From positions 1,871,501-1,935,500 of the forward strand of contig NC_081811.1 of NCBI RefSeq assembly GCF_030704535.1: DNA of 64,000 bases, read 5' to 3'. The notes below the pieces were generated by a model that worked only from the letters and a program-made list of their open reading frames with translations, did not search any database and was not told the origin of the DNA. The translations under genes and the position numbers were made by a program. This stretch comes from Vitis vinifera (Eukaryota > Streptophyta > Magnoliopsida > Vitales > Vitaceae). This document shows, piece by piece, positions 23,901 to 34,815 of this stretch; positions within the stretch are counted from its first letter, which is position 1, and every line of letters begins with the position of its first letter.

Positions 23901-26900
23901 TTCTTTCATTGCAAAGTTACAACCCTCAATGGTGAGACTCTATTGATTTTCTTCTAGGTGAGACTCCTAGAAGGCCTTAGTGAGACTCTAAGGTTTTCAA
24001 TCTTTTTTTTGTTGTTGTTTTCTTTTTCTCTATTTTTTATCTTATATTTTTCTCTACCATAAAATTTATTCCTTGCTCCTCTCCTTACACCCTAAAAATA
24101 AAACCCTAGTCCACCTACCCTTGAGTGTAGGCAACCATCCTAGGGTTGTCCTACATCAATTTTGGTATCAGAGCGAAAATTCTTGGCATGAAGGCATATG
24201 CAATTAAGGAGCGGAGCAACTTATGCAAGCATGAGTTCCAAAAAAACTTCTAGCAATCAAGATGCTACTACAATACACTTGGAGGAAATTTCAGCCACAC
24301 AACAATCCCATCAAGATGTTATAATACAACTAAATAGCAAACTTGATGAGATCATTAAGTTATTAGAAAAGAGTCGAGAAAAATGACCAATTGAAGAGGA
24401 GATTGCAAGTCATCAATTTAGACAATCGCCAAATCGATCACACAAAGAACAAGACAATTTTATGATGGGGACTCAAAGAAGGGTCAGACTTTTTGAGCTA
24501 GATGATGATGTGACTAAAAAGGCACGTCTTGAAGTTGCTGAATTTTATGGAAAACTAAATCCAACAGCTTTTCTTGATTGGATTATGTCAATGGAAGATT
24601 ACTTTGATTGGTATGCAATGCCTGAAAATAGAAAAATTCGTTTTGTGAAGGCAAAGTTGAAAGGAGCAGCACGTCTATGGTGGCATAATATTGTGAATCA
24701 AGTTCATATAACTTGCCAACCACCTATTGACACATGGGACAAGATGAAGTTGAAGATGAAGGAGCACTTTCTCCCAACTGATTATGAACAACTTATGTAT
24801 ACAAAATTATTTTCCCTTAAACAAGGTACCAAGTCCGTTGAAGAATATACAGAAGAATTCTATGAATTGAGCATTCGAAATCAAGTGTGGGAAAGTGATG
24901 CTCAACTTGCAGCCCGCTACAAAGTTGGACTTCGAATGGAAATTCAACTTGAGATGATAGTTGCACACACTTATATCGTAGATGATGTTTATCAACTAGC
25001 CCTCAAAATAGAAGAAGGCCTCAAATTTCAGTTTTCCAGACATCCAAGTTCACAAATTGGGAGCACTTTCTCCAACACGACAGCAAGCAAACCTTTAAGT
25101 ACATCAAACTTCAGAACTTCTAATCATGTGAATGGTGGGGGCAACACTCAACAAACTTCAAATGTGGCTCATAAGAATGATAATAAGGGTAAAACTTCAA
25201 TGAGTATTGGAGATAGAAAAGTAGACGTGACTCCTTTATGCTTTAAGTGTGGTGGGCATGGTCATTATGTTGTTGTATGCCCAACCAAAGGTTTACACTT
25301 GTGTTGAAGAACCAGAATCTGAATTGGAGAGTTACCCAAAGGAAGAAGAAACCTACAACGAAGATGAAATTAGTGAAGAATGTGACTACTACGATGGTAT
25401 GACGGAAGGGCATAGTCTTGTAGTACAACCTTTATTAGCTGTCCCAAAGGTAAAAGGAGAAGAAGATTGGAGACGTACTAGCATTTTCCAAACACGTATT
25501 TCTTGCCAAGGGAGATTATGCACCATGCTCATTGATGGAGGTAGCAGTTTGAACATAGCTTTGCAAGAACTTGTTGAGAAGCTTAATCTAAAGATAGAAG
25601 ATCATCCAAATCCCTATCAAATAGCATGGGTAAATGACACATCTATTTTGGTGAGTTCTCGTTGTCTAGTGATGTTTAATTTCAGTAATAATTTTAAGTT
25701 ATCAGCATGGTGTGATGTTTTGCCGATAAAAGTTGCCCATATCATGCTTGGAAGACCATGGCTTTTTGATGAAAGGGTCCAACATGATGGATATGATAAC
25801 ACTTACACACTTGTGCACAATGGGCGTAAGAAGATCCTTCGTCCAATGAAGGAAACTCCACCACATAAGCAACCAGAGGAAAAATTAGCACCCTTGAAAC
25901 TAGAAGAGTCATCAAATATTCTTATTAAAAAAGCAAGTCGAAGTTACTAGAAAGGAGGAAGAAATCATCAATGATGAATCTAGAAAGCAAGAGGTGATGA
26001 AACTAATCCTAGATCAACCAATAGAAGAGCTCAAAGAAGCTGAAGAAGTTGAAGAAGAATCGATGTTTGACTTCCCAAAGCCAAACATTATCATGAGTGG
26101 TGACAAACATAAAAAATCTGCTGAAATTTCTTTTGAATATAGGGAATTCAAGAATCTTATTCTTCCACAAAACAATTTACAAGAAGAGTGTGGGAAATAA
26201 CTTTCCACAAGCTTGTTGAAGACACATAATTATTTCGAGAATTATCAACTTGTTGTACAACATCAAAAAGTTTTTCAAAGTCTAGTATTTGTCTTGCATG
26301 AAATTGAACAAGTTCAAGAGATCTTGAGATCTTGTCTCACCATGGGAAAGAGACGAAAAAGAAAGAAAGGGTGGAAGACATTGTTCGGAATTTCAATTGA
26401 TCGTGGAAAATCACTAAAACTCGAGGTCGAGTTTTTTTCAAGTCAGGGAGAATTGATGAGGATGAATCTTCAAGATATATATCAAGAAAGGGAATTAGTA
26501 TTAGTTGTAATTAAAGTAGGATTAATTTTACTTGGAATTAAATTAGGATTAATATTTGTTGGAATTAAATTAGGATTAGCTAGTTGAGTTATAATATAAT
26601 TAGAATTTGAGTCATGATAGGTTATTATAGTCCTAGTAGACTTTGGATGTTGTAACTAGAATTAGAATCATAATATATTATTAGAATCCTAGTAGACTTT
26701 GGATTTCTTAGAGAAGCCTATAAATAGGCTAATCAATATAAATCAAATAGATGAATTGATATTAATAATATTATGTTTTCTTTCATTACAAGGTTGCAAC
26801 CCTCAATGGTGAGACTCTATTGATTTTCTTCTAGGTGAGACTCCTAGAAGGCCTTAGTGAGACTCTAAAGTTTTCGATCTTTTCTTCGTTGTTTTTTTCT

Positions 26901-28325
26901 TTTTCTCTATTTCTTATCTTATATTTTTCTCTACCATAAAATTATTCCTTGCTCCTCTCCTTACACCCTAAAAATAAAACCCTAGTCCACCTACCCTTGA
27001 GTGTAGGCAACCATCCTAGGGTTGTCCTACATCACACTACCTGATATTTGATTTTGAATATTTAATGAAGGGTCTTCTCCACCTATATTTCTAATATAAG
27101 CACCTCAAAGGCTGAACTGCTTGAATGCAGCTCAACTCACGTTTGTTTCTTTTTCCATCCCTGCTATTCTCTTATGTATGTGTTGTGTTCAAGTATAATA
27201 GGCATGGTGGCAAGCTCCAAGGATCATTTCTCTTATGCCTCAAGCTCAGGTGCATATACGAGGACATAGGTGTTGAGGAGCATGTCCTTTTTTTTCTTTT
27301 TTATCAGAAACGAACGCTGAGGAACATGTATTGCCATGCTCATTTAACAATTTCATTCACAAATTTTAGATCCCAAGATCTTATCACTCCCAATTAAAAG
27401 AAAAAAGGGTAAGTGTATCACTACCTACTCAAACAATATCATGAATGTGCAGGCATGTATGTTACCAGACATCTAAAATGGACCAAACACATTATGAATA
27501 CAGTATGTAACTTAAAATAGAAACAAAGTATACCAGAAAATCGCAAATTGTGACAAGAATTGCAACAAGTAACATCGCGACTGAGCTACAGCCAGATTGC
27601 TTATGCCACAGCCAAGATGAAGTGGCCAGAGAAGGAAATCTACAGCAGAGTAGTACAACTAAAATTAACAATAAGGGATAGTTATGACTTACAAAACAAG
27701 TGGACCCCAAGGTCCAAGATCACGCTTAATCCATAGCAAGAAACCCTTCAAAATCTGCAAAATGCAATGCCATTAGTACCCAAGGCTAAAAATTAAGAGC
27801 TATGGGAGGAACATAGTTTTCAGAAGAGTAAGAATCAGTCAGCAGATCCCACAGCTCTGCATTGTATGCAAAGATCCAAGTATTCAACACATCATAACCA
27901 TTGAACTTAGAAGATACTGATTTGGAAGAGAAAAGAGGTAATCGTCAATTAAACAACCATTTCGGTGGTGAATGAAGAAGCAACAGTGAATTTCACAATC
28001 AAGCAACTCTGTTCTAAAGTCACACACTCGAAAGCACCATAAACTGTCAAACAGATCAATTGAAAATCCGAGAAACCGCGAAAACTAACTACAAGAACCT
28101 AAAATTCCAACAAGAGAGAATCCCCAATCCATTCACTGATCACCTAAAATTCTAACTAAAACGAATCCTCAATCCATTCACACACCATTCACCAGAGAGA
28201 GAGGGAGGGAGGGAGAGAGTGGTATAATAGAGAACCTTCTCGATAGGGAGAGTAAGGCAGGCGGTGGAGATGGCGGCAAAAAAGAGTAGAAGAAGCGCCA
28301 TCCTGAAAGAGGAGGGCCAAGCCAT
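18856..28325 (-). CDS. TVP38/TMEM64-type VTT (SNARE-associated Golgi, DedA-like) membrane protein, 9 exons
   Basis: Exons are 28325-28236, 27754-27693, 23529-23475, 23062-22964, 22753-22667, 22030-21914, 21312-21220, 20024-19994 and 19037-18856 (TGA). Phases fit throughout, giving 271 aa. Residue order: an N-terminal membrane segment (MALLLLFFAAISTACLTLP), then KGFLLWIKRDLGPWGPLVLA. The VTT core has GGGYLFGLPVGFFADSIGAT (71-90) and RLVPLLPFNMLNYLLSVTP (137-155). FAFVYIGTTLKDLSD follows, then a last membrane segment around 202-218 and a hydrophilic acidic tail. VTT/DedA proteins are polytopic endomembrane proteins; animal relatives act as lipid scramblases, and the plant role is inferred only. 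ATG 28325 is the first ATG after an in-frame stop and gives the family-like N-terminus. Intron 2 (27692-23530) carries an LTR element, but splice sites and frame are intact. Confidence 0.92.
19211..19590. mobile_element. MITE-like element in TVP38 intron 8
   Basis: The left edge GGTCTGTTTGGAGACATTTT and the right edge (AATTAACAAACAGCCCC) are roughly inverted. The interior contains AGAATAAAAGTTTGTTGGGA and an ATTTTCAATTAT block that recur at about 30120 and 31015. Non-coding. Boundaries are approximate. Confidence 0.45.
20894..20919. repeat. (TA)n microsatellite
   Basis: An uninterrupted AT dinucleotide run of about 26 bp in TVP38 intron 7. Confidence 0.9.
21429..21454. repeat. (TA)n microsatellite
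   Basis: A second AT dinucleotide run of about 26 bp, in TVP38 intron 6. Confidence 0.9.
23577..24158 (+). repeat. 5' LTR of the gag-only element
   Basis: It carries a promoter-like CCTATAAATA and ends with the conserved TAGGGTTGTCCTACATCA. It differs from the 3' copy by scattered substitutions, which suggests an insertion that is not very recent. Confidence 0.93.
24163..24174 (+). other. Primer-binding site (initiator tRNA-Met)
   Basis: TGGTATCAGAGC lies four bases after the LTR terminal CA. This is the usual complement of the 3' end of plant initiator tRNA-Met used to prime LTR elements. Confidence 0.9.
24198..25950 (+). pseudogene. gag and aspartic-protease-like region of the gag-only element (broken)
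   Basis: The frame starting at 24198 ([20 protein letters not shown]) stops at a TGA at 24384-24386, where the related gypsy element has CGA. It then continues through a retrotransposon gag domain ([31 protein letters not shown]) and a CX2CX4HX4C zinc knuckle (CFKCGGHGHYVVVC). A 2-base deletion near 25299 relative to the gypsy copy then shifts the frame. The next frame carries a protease-like LIDGGSSLN motif and ends at 25950. A further non-conserved open stretch runs to about 26200. No polymerase follows. With one nonsense codon and one frameshift, full-length Gag is not expected from this copy. Confidence 0.88.
26454..27034 (+). repeat. 3' LTR of the gag-only element
   Basis: It starts TGATGAGGATGAATCTTCAA and ends CTACATCA. 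It is followed immediately by the CACTA target duplication. Confidence 0.93.
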
Positions 28326-28532
28326 GGAAGAGAGCCTCCGACGCCAAGGACTGCTGTCCTCGGCGTCGATGCCGTTGGCATTCTCTTGCTTCAACGACGA
28401 TCGAGCCCTCAACCTCCCAACGTTTGCCAGATTGAGCCAATCCTTTCTCTACAAATCTATACAGAGACACAAAATCGGATCCAGAACCACCAATATCACC
28501 ACGGAAAATTCACTGTAAATGCAGCAACCTAG

Positions 28533-28680
28533 TCGGTCTCCGGTCGTCGGTCGTCGGTCGTCGGTCGCAATCCCGATCTCTGCTATCGTCTTCTCGGCTC
28601 CTCGAGATCGCTCATAATCATCGAGGAAACGACGTCGTTTTACAACACAAAGCTGAGTAATTGCAACGGCGTCGTTTAAC
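28533..28680. promoter_or_regulatory. TVP38 upstream region: AAACGACGTCGTTT palindrome, second related half and GGTCGTC repeats
   Basis: A perfect 14-bp palindrome AAACGACGTCGTTT lies at 28627-28640, and a close relative (AACGGCGTCGTTT) at 28665-28677. Both are about 300-350 bp upstream of the TVP38 start codon. Nearer the gene, about 28538-28566 holds four tandem GGTCGTC-type 7-mers. A regulatory role is inference; ACGT-core palindromes are typical bZIP-type sites. Confidence 0.4.
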
Positions 28681-30047
28681 CACACCAACTAACCGAGATC
28701 CTGTTGAAAATTTTAATAAACCTCTGGAAGGCAAAGGCCTGTTAGTCTGTTATTCTGTTAGCCACTGAGATTGTTTCCGGACTCTTGAGGTGGGCCGATT
28801 TGCTGAACGTGGACTCAACAAAATGGGCTTAATGCAATCTCGAATTGTAGATCTGGCCCACTATTTGAACAGAAAGGGGCCACCGCTATCGTGGGCTTTG
28901 AGCAATGTTGGTGAGCCTCGTCACTCATCCATGATTGTCTTCAAAAAACAAAAGGGCTTCTATCTTTGATCATTTTTATTCCCTTTCTCCCCACCGCCCT
29001 TTCCCCCTTCTCCTTTTTTCTTTTGGGCATGGAGGAGATTCTAAAAAAAAGTGTGATCCCCTCACTTTTTCCATGAGGTCCAAACCAGCTCACTAGTGGG
29101 CCTTACAGAATCCATCCTAGATTTGTTAATCTCATTTCAAAATCATACAATTTATTTTATTCTTTCTTGTTATTTCATCATATATACTGATATGAAAAAT
29201 AAAGTCAAGAAGGCCTTTTTGGCAACATTTTAAAATAGTTTCTTAATTATTTTCAAGAACAAAATTATGTTTAGAAACTCAAATATAACGAGTAATTTTC
29301 TTGACTTATTCTCGATGAAAATATTATTAATTTATGTGCATTTTACAAGTTCTAGAAGTATGTTTTATTTTTTCAATTTTTTCTATTTTTTTTTTTTACA
29401 AAAATCAACTGAAAACATCTTAAATTTGTTTTAAAAAACACCATATTTTCCAAGCAAAATCTCAATAAGAACAATTTTTACTTTTTAGTCAAAAATTTGT
29501 CAAACATATTTTTTTTAATTAAAAAACCATATTGTATTTTAAATAATAAAAAACTGTTTTCATCCTTTTTAAACTAACCCTAAGACTCTATTTGGAAACG
29601 GTCGAATTTTTTTTTTTTGTTCTTTAAATAGAAAAATAGTTATCTAATTCAAAAAAACACAATCGATAAATTTCTAACAAAAAAATTCTTTTTTCTTTTA
29701 GAATTTGTAAAAATAAGTTATTTTCTAGAATAGATTTTAGGTGTTTTTAATTCATTTTTGTAGCAATAATTGAAAATATAGATAATATTTTGAAAATTTT
29801 TGCATTGTGCATGAGTTCGTTTTATTCCACAAAATGATTGAAAACCACTTGATCCCTACCAAAAAAAATAGTAGAGGTTTTGGTGATGGTCTCATAAGAA
29901 AGGTGGCTTCCGTAACGAGGGAAATGATAATGAATAGATTAAGCTATCTTAGTAATGGTTATAAAAAAAAAAAAAAAAAAGATACCGTTTTAAAGAATTA
30001 TTTTTAAAAATCATTTTTTTATCACAAGCAAGAAAAATCACTAATTG

Positions 30048-31160
30048 TCTATTTGGAACATTCAAAAATTGTTTTTAAAAATATTTTTTGAGAATGGATT
30101 TTAAATTTTTTTATTTTTTATTTTATAGAATAAAAGTTTGTTTGAGAATTTGGAATTGTTTCAACTTATTTTAATTAGAATAGAACCCTTAAAAGCATGA
30201 TATGATGTAATAAAATTAGAATTCATTATTTATTTAACGATGTTTCAATTTCACTTTTATTCATCCTTATTCTATTCCATGTATTATACTTTATAAGCAT
30301 TGTTGAATCAACTTTAGAATTGGATGATGAGGGAGTCAGTGTTCCTATGGGTCCCAATAGTCTCCGCTTTGAGTTTATATACCTTGTTGGCACGGATTAT
30401 GATGGTTGGATTGACTTTAAGTTCACTTTCGTGTATAAGAGTATTTTGGTAATTATTCAAGGTTGCATAAAGGTAAGTGAATAAGGTTTTTAAATTAAGC
30501 TAATTGATTAATTTGTAAACTTTATTGAGTTAATTAATCAATTAAAACTCATTTTGGGGTAGATTAAATGATTCAAGCTCATATGAGCTTAAGTGACCAA
30601 AACCCATGTGGGCTCAAGTGACCCAAACTCATATGGGCTCAAGTCACTTAAGCCCACTTACGAACCCTATAAATACCCTTTAGGGGTTGAGGTTTCTCTC
30701 TAGAAAGATTGGGGTTGGGCATAAGACTTTGGGTTTACAAGATTTCTGCGATCCCGATCTTCATATTCACTATGTAGATTTGATTCGAGAACATCCGAAT
30801 ATAAGGTATAGTTTTCGTTAACACTTTTTGAATCATTTTAAATACTAAAATGTTATTTTTTTTGGTTGTGCATAGGATTTTAAAAAAGTTTAGAATAGTT
30901 ATGTTTGATCCTAACTTGATCTGGACTTGGGAAATGAAGAGATTCGGGTTTTTTCCCTTCAATTTTTTATATTTTCAAATATTTTTAAAAATAAATTTTA
31001 TATAAAATATTTTATTTTCAATTATTTTTCATATTTGTCATGTCAACCATGAAAAATAAGTGAAAATAATTAAAAGATATTGTTATTTTTTTTATTTTAT
31101 AATTAAACATGGTTTTGTTTTTATTTTTATTTTTAAGAATAATAAAAAAACAAACGGATA
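30048..31160. mobile_element. MITE apparently split by a ~780 bp insertion
   Basis: 30048-30180 resembles the left half of the element at 19211-19590 (CTATTTGGA, AGAATAAAAGTTTGTTTGAG, GAATTTGGAATTGTTTCAA). 30955-31160 resembles its right half (TTTTCAATTATTTTTCATA, GAAAAATAAGTGAAAATAA, end AAACAAACGG). The middle, about 30180-30950, is unrelated and carries an LTR-like TATAAATA region and short CATATGGGCTCAAGT repeats. Boundaries and the inserted element's class are uncertain. Confidence 0.4.
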
Positions 31161-31459
31161 GAAAAGAAGCAACTACGGACACCATAATAAAGATAAGTCA
31201 AAAGCATAGCATTAGATATGGTCAAAAGAATAGTTGAAAGAAAGAGAGAATATAATGGGAGAGAAGGTGTGGTCGGAACGCGTGGTCCAAACTCCAAAGG
31301 CCCAGCCCATGAAGATGCGGCGACGAGCCATGGATGGCGTGGTCCTCCTCACTCCTCTGCCATCACCTTCCAGCCAACCAGCCAAAGACGTGACCCTCTT
31401 TCTCTCTCTCTCTCTCCAACCCAAACAATCCTCTCTTAAGGATTAATTTATCAAATTAT

Positions 31460-31600
31460 TGTCCTTATGCCTCTGGACAAAATTTGGTAGTACTTTTAAT
31501 TTGTGGTAGGACCATACCCTAGCAATAGGCCATAGGCCAAGGACCTTTTGCCTATGGACAAAATTTGCCCTAGCAATAGGCCATAGGCCAATTTTCCCAA
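31460..31600. repeat. Short direct repeat (CCCTAGCAATAGGCCATAGG)
   Basis: CCCTAGCAATAGGCCATAGG occurs at about 31517 and again near 31569. Each is preceded by a TGCCT-TGGACAAAATTTG block. The function is unknown. Confidence 0.75.
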
Positions 31601-33599
31601 AGGACCCCCCTCCTCCCCCTCCCCAAAGTAAGGTATTCAAATGATAAGAAGCAGAAGAAGCAACTTGTTGCAGGAAATGACTGGGAAAGTCATGGGTTGG
31701 GTGGAATTGAGTTGTGCATAAATTGGGAAAAATGTGATTCACATAATGATTCAATTATTGAATTGACAACTCCTTTTTCTAGTTTTTATCCCTAAAATTT
31801 CGGCCCGCGTGACCATGTCACATTAGACGTAGTAACACGAATCTTCCTTGAAGTTTGATTGATGTGATGGTAGTGAAAATGTGATTAAATTAAGGATTTG
31901 ATATCAAGGTGGAAAATGAAATTTGCCCTAGTAATGATGGGTAGGAAAATATACTTGGAAATGAGGCTAAAGCTAAAAAGAGGAACCATTCTTCAAAGTG
32001 GGGAAAAGGGGGTTGGGTAAAAAATCAATTTTTGAAGCCATAATCATGGGCAATTTGGGTCTGAAGTGCTTTGTTTCAAATCCCATTTGTCCATTTTCTC
32101 AAAAAAATAAATGCACTCAAGGTACTTGAATCCAAGGCGATTTGCACTAAAGGTTGTCTTTTAAGGTACATTTTTGGAACCAATTCTCCTAGTGGCATTG
32201 CATTTGCATTATCCCCTTGTGTCTTGCATTTCTACTTAACATCTATTCTAATATTTGCTACGTCATAATAAGAAGGGGGCTTTTTTTTTTTCCTTTCTTT
32301 TTTTAGAATGATTCTTGGAATTTCTTTTTGGTTGAGTGAAAGAAAATTCATTTTTTTTTATTGGTATTTTCTATGGCCATTTGTGATTTATGAAATGATT
32401 TTCCATCACAACCTATGAAAGAGACATAGAATTTTGGGATGGTGCTTTGATTTGATACGAGTCATCTGGAATAAAAATAAAAAAATGGTCCCAAATTGAG
32501 CATATAGAGGCTTTTTGGATGAAATACTCCGCATCAAACAATCATATTACAAAATACACTTTTGAAAAGTATGGTTAAAATTGATAGGGGCAACTAATTC
32601 ATTTTTAGTAAAGAATCAATTTTCTTTAAAGCTTAAATTTATGACATTTAGACTTATAATTTGTATCATGTAATTAGTGGTAATTTTTTTTGTGGAATGA
32701 TTATTTGCACTTACAAATAATTATGAAGAATAGATCAGATATTGTTTTTGTGAACTCCACTTGGATAGGAATCAGATGTCGGTCCCAAAAATAGAAAACT
32801 CTATTCACATACAAGACAATCTGATAAACCATTGGATGTCGTTGTAAGAATCGTGTTCATTCCATTGTACAATACTGTCACATCAAGATTGAGATAGTAC
32901 TATTGACCTTACGCGCAATATCAAGATTTGACTATCATTTACTCGTAGGCTCAACTTTTACCTCTAATGCAAGAATATTTCTTAAAAAGGCATTATTTGT
33001 CGGTTAAATTTAAGTATTTCAATCCGTGTATAGCTCCCAACTTATAATTTAAGGTTTTTGGAGAATCCCTGAGCTTATCTTGTGCAACCAAGAGTATTAA
33101 CTTAATAGATAGAAACCCTCCCCCCGCCCCCACCAAAAAATAAAAATATCATCACTAAGAAAAGAGACAAAATTCTTGAGACATATGATTGGTAGTTAAA
33201 TGTTATTCTTGAACAAATTGCTTGTATCCTCACCACATTTAGAAGTATCAAACAACTGCAAAAAAAGAAAAAAGAACCCTCTCTGCCCAGTGCACATGCC
33301 ACTCTATCTTGTTTAATTAGAGTCGGGGCATTTTTTTTAAGGATATCAACATCACCCTGCCCAAAGAAAGCTTCTCTAAGGGAATCACTTTTTATGGGGC
33401 CACCACTCCAAGCTAAGCTTGTAGTTGACTATTCATGTTGAGCAGAGGTCCTTGACCCCCTTGGAGTTTGTCCATAAATACTCACCCATCACTGCCCAAA
33501 GACTCATAGTGAAGGTTGAACCGAGGAAAAAAATTTAATTGATAAGGGACTAAGCAGATAAGTGTGCCGACCATAGTCTCTAATCTCTATACTTCTACC

Positions 33600-33607
33600 A
33601 TATATAG
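33600..33607 (+). promoter_or_regulatory. TATA box of the IPT gene
   Basis: ATATATAG lies about 225 bp upstream of the IPT start codon, with a pyrimidine-rich leader (CTTTTCTTCGTTTCTCCCACC) after it. A strong donor-like GTGAGT at 33727 and an AG at 33822-33823 could bound a 5' UTR intron. That would remove the ATG at 33766. Confidence 0.45.
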
Positions 33608-33831
33608 TACTGCTTATATCCCCAACTACAAGCCCTACAAAAACCTCACTTTCCATTACCCTTTTCTTCGTTTCTCCCACCCTTTAATCATCAATTACGG
33701 TTGCTGCATCTCTGATTCTACAAGGGTGAGTTTCCCAAAAGATTATATATATATAACATATATGCATGTTTGATTGGATTTTGGCCTTGACATCTTATGA
33801 TATTTTTCTTGTCAAACAAAAAGGTTTCATC

Positions 33832-34815
33832 ATGCAAATTTACATGCATATGCGCAAGCAAACACAGCCTCTACTAAGTATCCCCCCCGGGGACCTCACC
33901 ATGGATGTCTCCGGCCATCGGTGGCCCAAGGGGAAGGTGGTGGTGGTAATGGGGGCGACCGGCACGGGGAAGTCGCGGCTCTCCATCGACCTCGCCACCA
34001 GGTTTCCCGCAGAGATTGTGAACTCGGACAAAATGCAAGTCTACGAAGGACTAGACATCGTCACCAACAAGATCACAGAGGAGGAGCAGCGCGGCGTTCC
34101 TCACCATCTCCTCAGGATAGCGCATCCTAATGTGGATTTCACTGCATCCGATTTTCGGGACATGGCCTCACTCTCCATTGAATCAATCCTCGGTCGAGGG
34201 CGCCTCCCAATCGTCGTTGGGGGCTCCAATTCATACATTGAGGCCCTGGTTGGCGACGAATACTCCAAGTTCCGGTCCCGGTACGAGTGCTGCTTCCTCT
34301 GGGTGGACGTCTCCCGGTCGGTCCTTCACTCATTCGTCTCCAAACGGGTCGACAAGATGGTGGAGAAGGGAATGGTGGAAGAAGTTCAACAACTGTTCCA
34401 TCCAAATGCAGACTACACGAGGGGGATAAGAAGAGCTATTGGGGTTCCGGAGCTCGATCTTTATTTCCGAACGGAGGGTTTCCTGGACGAAGAAGCTCGA
34501 GCTAGGGTTTTGCAGGAGGCAGTGCATGAGATCAAGGCTAACACATGCAAGCTAGCCTGTCGCCAATTGGAGAAGATTCATCGGCTCAAGAACGTCCGGA
34601 AATGGAAGATTCACAGGCTGGGCGCCACTGAAGTGCTCCGAAAGTGCGATAGAGAGGCTGATGAAGCATGGGAGAAGCTAGTGGCGAGGCCGAGCACCAT
34701 GATGGTCGCGCAATTCCTCTACAGTGTGGGCGCCACCAGATCAATCGCCACCACTTCACCACCAACCATTAGAGCGGCAGCATCCATGGAAGCTGCCCTA
34801 GCAGCAACCCACTAG
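33832..34815 (+). CDS. IPT: Adenylate isopentenyltransferase (cytokinin synthase)
   Basis: An intronless frame of 327 aa from ATG 33832. The enzyme transfers the isopentenyl group of DMAPP to ATP/ADP, the first step of cytokinin synthesis, usually in plastids or cytosol. The P-loop GATGTGKS is at residues 41-48, followed by RLSIDLATRF and AEIVNSDKMQVYEGLDIVTNK. GVPHHLL, PIVVGGSNSYIEALV, FRSRYECCFLWVDVSR, KRVDKMVEKGMVEEV, RGIRRAIGVPELD and NTCKLACRQLEKI follow. These blocks and the length fit plant ADP/ATP-type IPTs of the IPT3/IPT5 group, which are also intronless. The upstream ATG at 33766 would add 22 residues; I prefer 33832 because MQIYMHMRKQ resembles the IPT3-type N-terminus. I see no C-terminal CaaX box. 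The GC content is clearly higher than the surroundings. Confidence 0.95.
   Translation: MQIYMHMRKQTQPLLSIPPGDLTMDVSGHRWPKGKVVVVMGATGTGKSRLSIDLATRFPAEIVNSDKMQVYEGLDIVTNKITEEEQRGVPHHLLRIAHPNVDFTASDFRDMASLSIESILGRGRLPIVVGGSNSYIEALVGDEYSKFRSRYECCFLWVDVSRSVLHSFVSKRVDKMVEKGMVEEVQQLFHPNADYTRGIRRAIGVPELDLYFRTEGFLDEEARARVLQEAVHEIKANTCKLACRQLEKIHRLKNVRKWKIHRLGATEVLRKCDREADEAWEKLVARPSTMMVAQFLYSVGATRSIATTSPPTIRAAASMEAALAATH

Larger units (their letters stand above)
23577..27034 (+). mobile_element. Gag-bearing non-autonomous LTR retrotransposon (TR-GAG-like) in TVP38 intron 2
   Basis: The 3458-bp element has two LTRs (582 and 581 bp) that start TGATGAGG and end CTACATCA. It is flanked by a perfect 5-bp duplication CACTA (23572-23576 and 27035-27039). 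A tRNA-Met primer-binding site follows the left LTR and a purine-rich GGGAGAA lies just before the right LTR. The 2295-bp interior encodes only gag and a protease-like region. There is no reverse transcriptase, RNase H or integrase, so it must be moved in trans. The gag and much of the LTR resemble the gypsy element at 49389-60324. Element and host gene are on opposite strands. Confidence 0.93.
28700..33595. other. Repeat-rich intergenic region between divergent TVP38 and IPT genes
   Basis: About 4.9 kb without a credible gene. It holds AT-rich MITE-like sequence (29200-30180 and 30950-31160), a segment with an LTR-like core promoter (CTATAAATACCC near 30669) and a CT-rich run near 31398-31420. 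There is also a short direct repeat at 31460-31600. The short frames at 31210-31450 on both strands overlap each other and look like chance. The IPT promoter must lie at its right end. Confidence 0.55.

Noticed and set aside
28326-28412. N-terminal extension of the TVP38 protein upstream of ATG 28325
   Set aside because: The frame is open upstream to a TAG near 28428 but has no ATG. The family N-terminus matches the start at 28325.
31210-31450. Overlapping frames on both strands near a CT-rich run
   Set aside because: They are mirror products of the same low-complexity sequence, with no domain, promoter or conservation argument.
33921-34527. Several extra frames within the IPT gene
   Set aside because: They are shadows produced by the high GC content of the IPT coding region.
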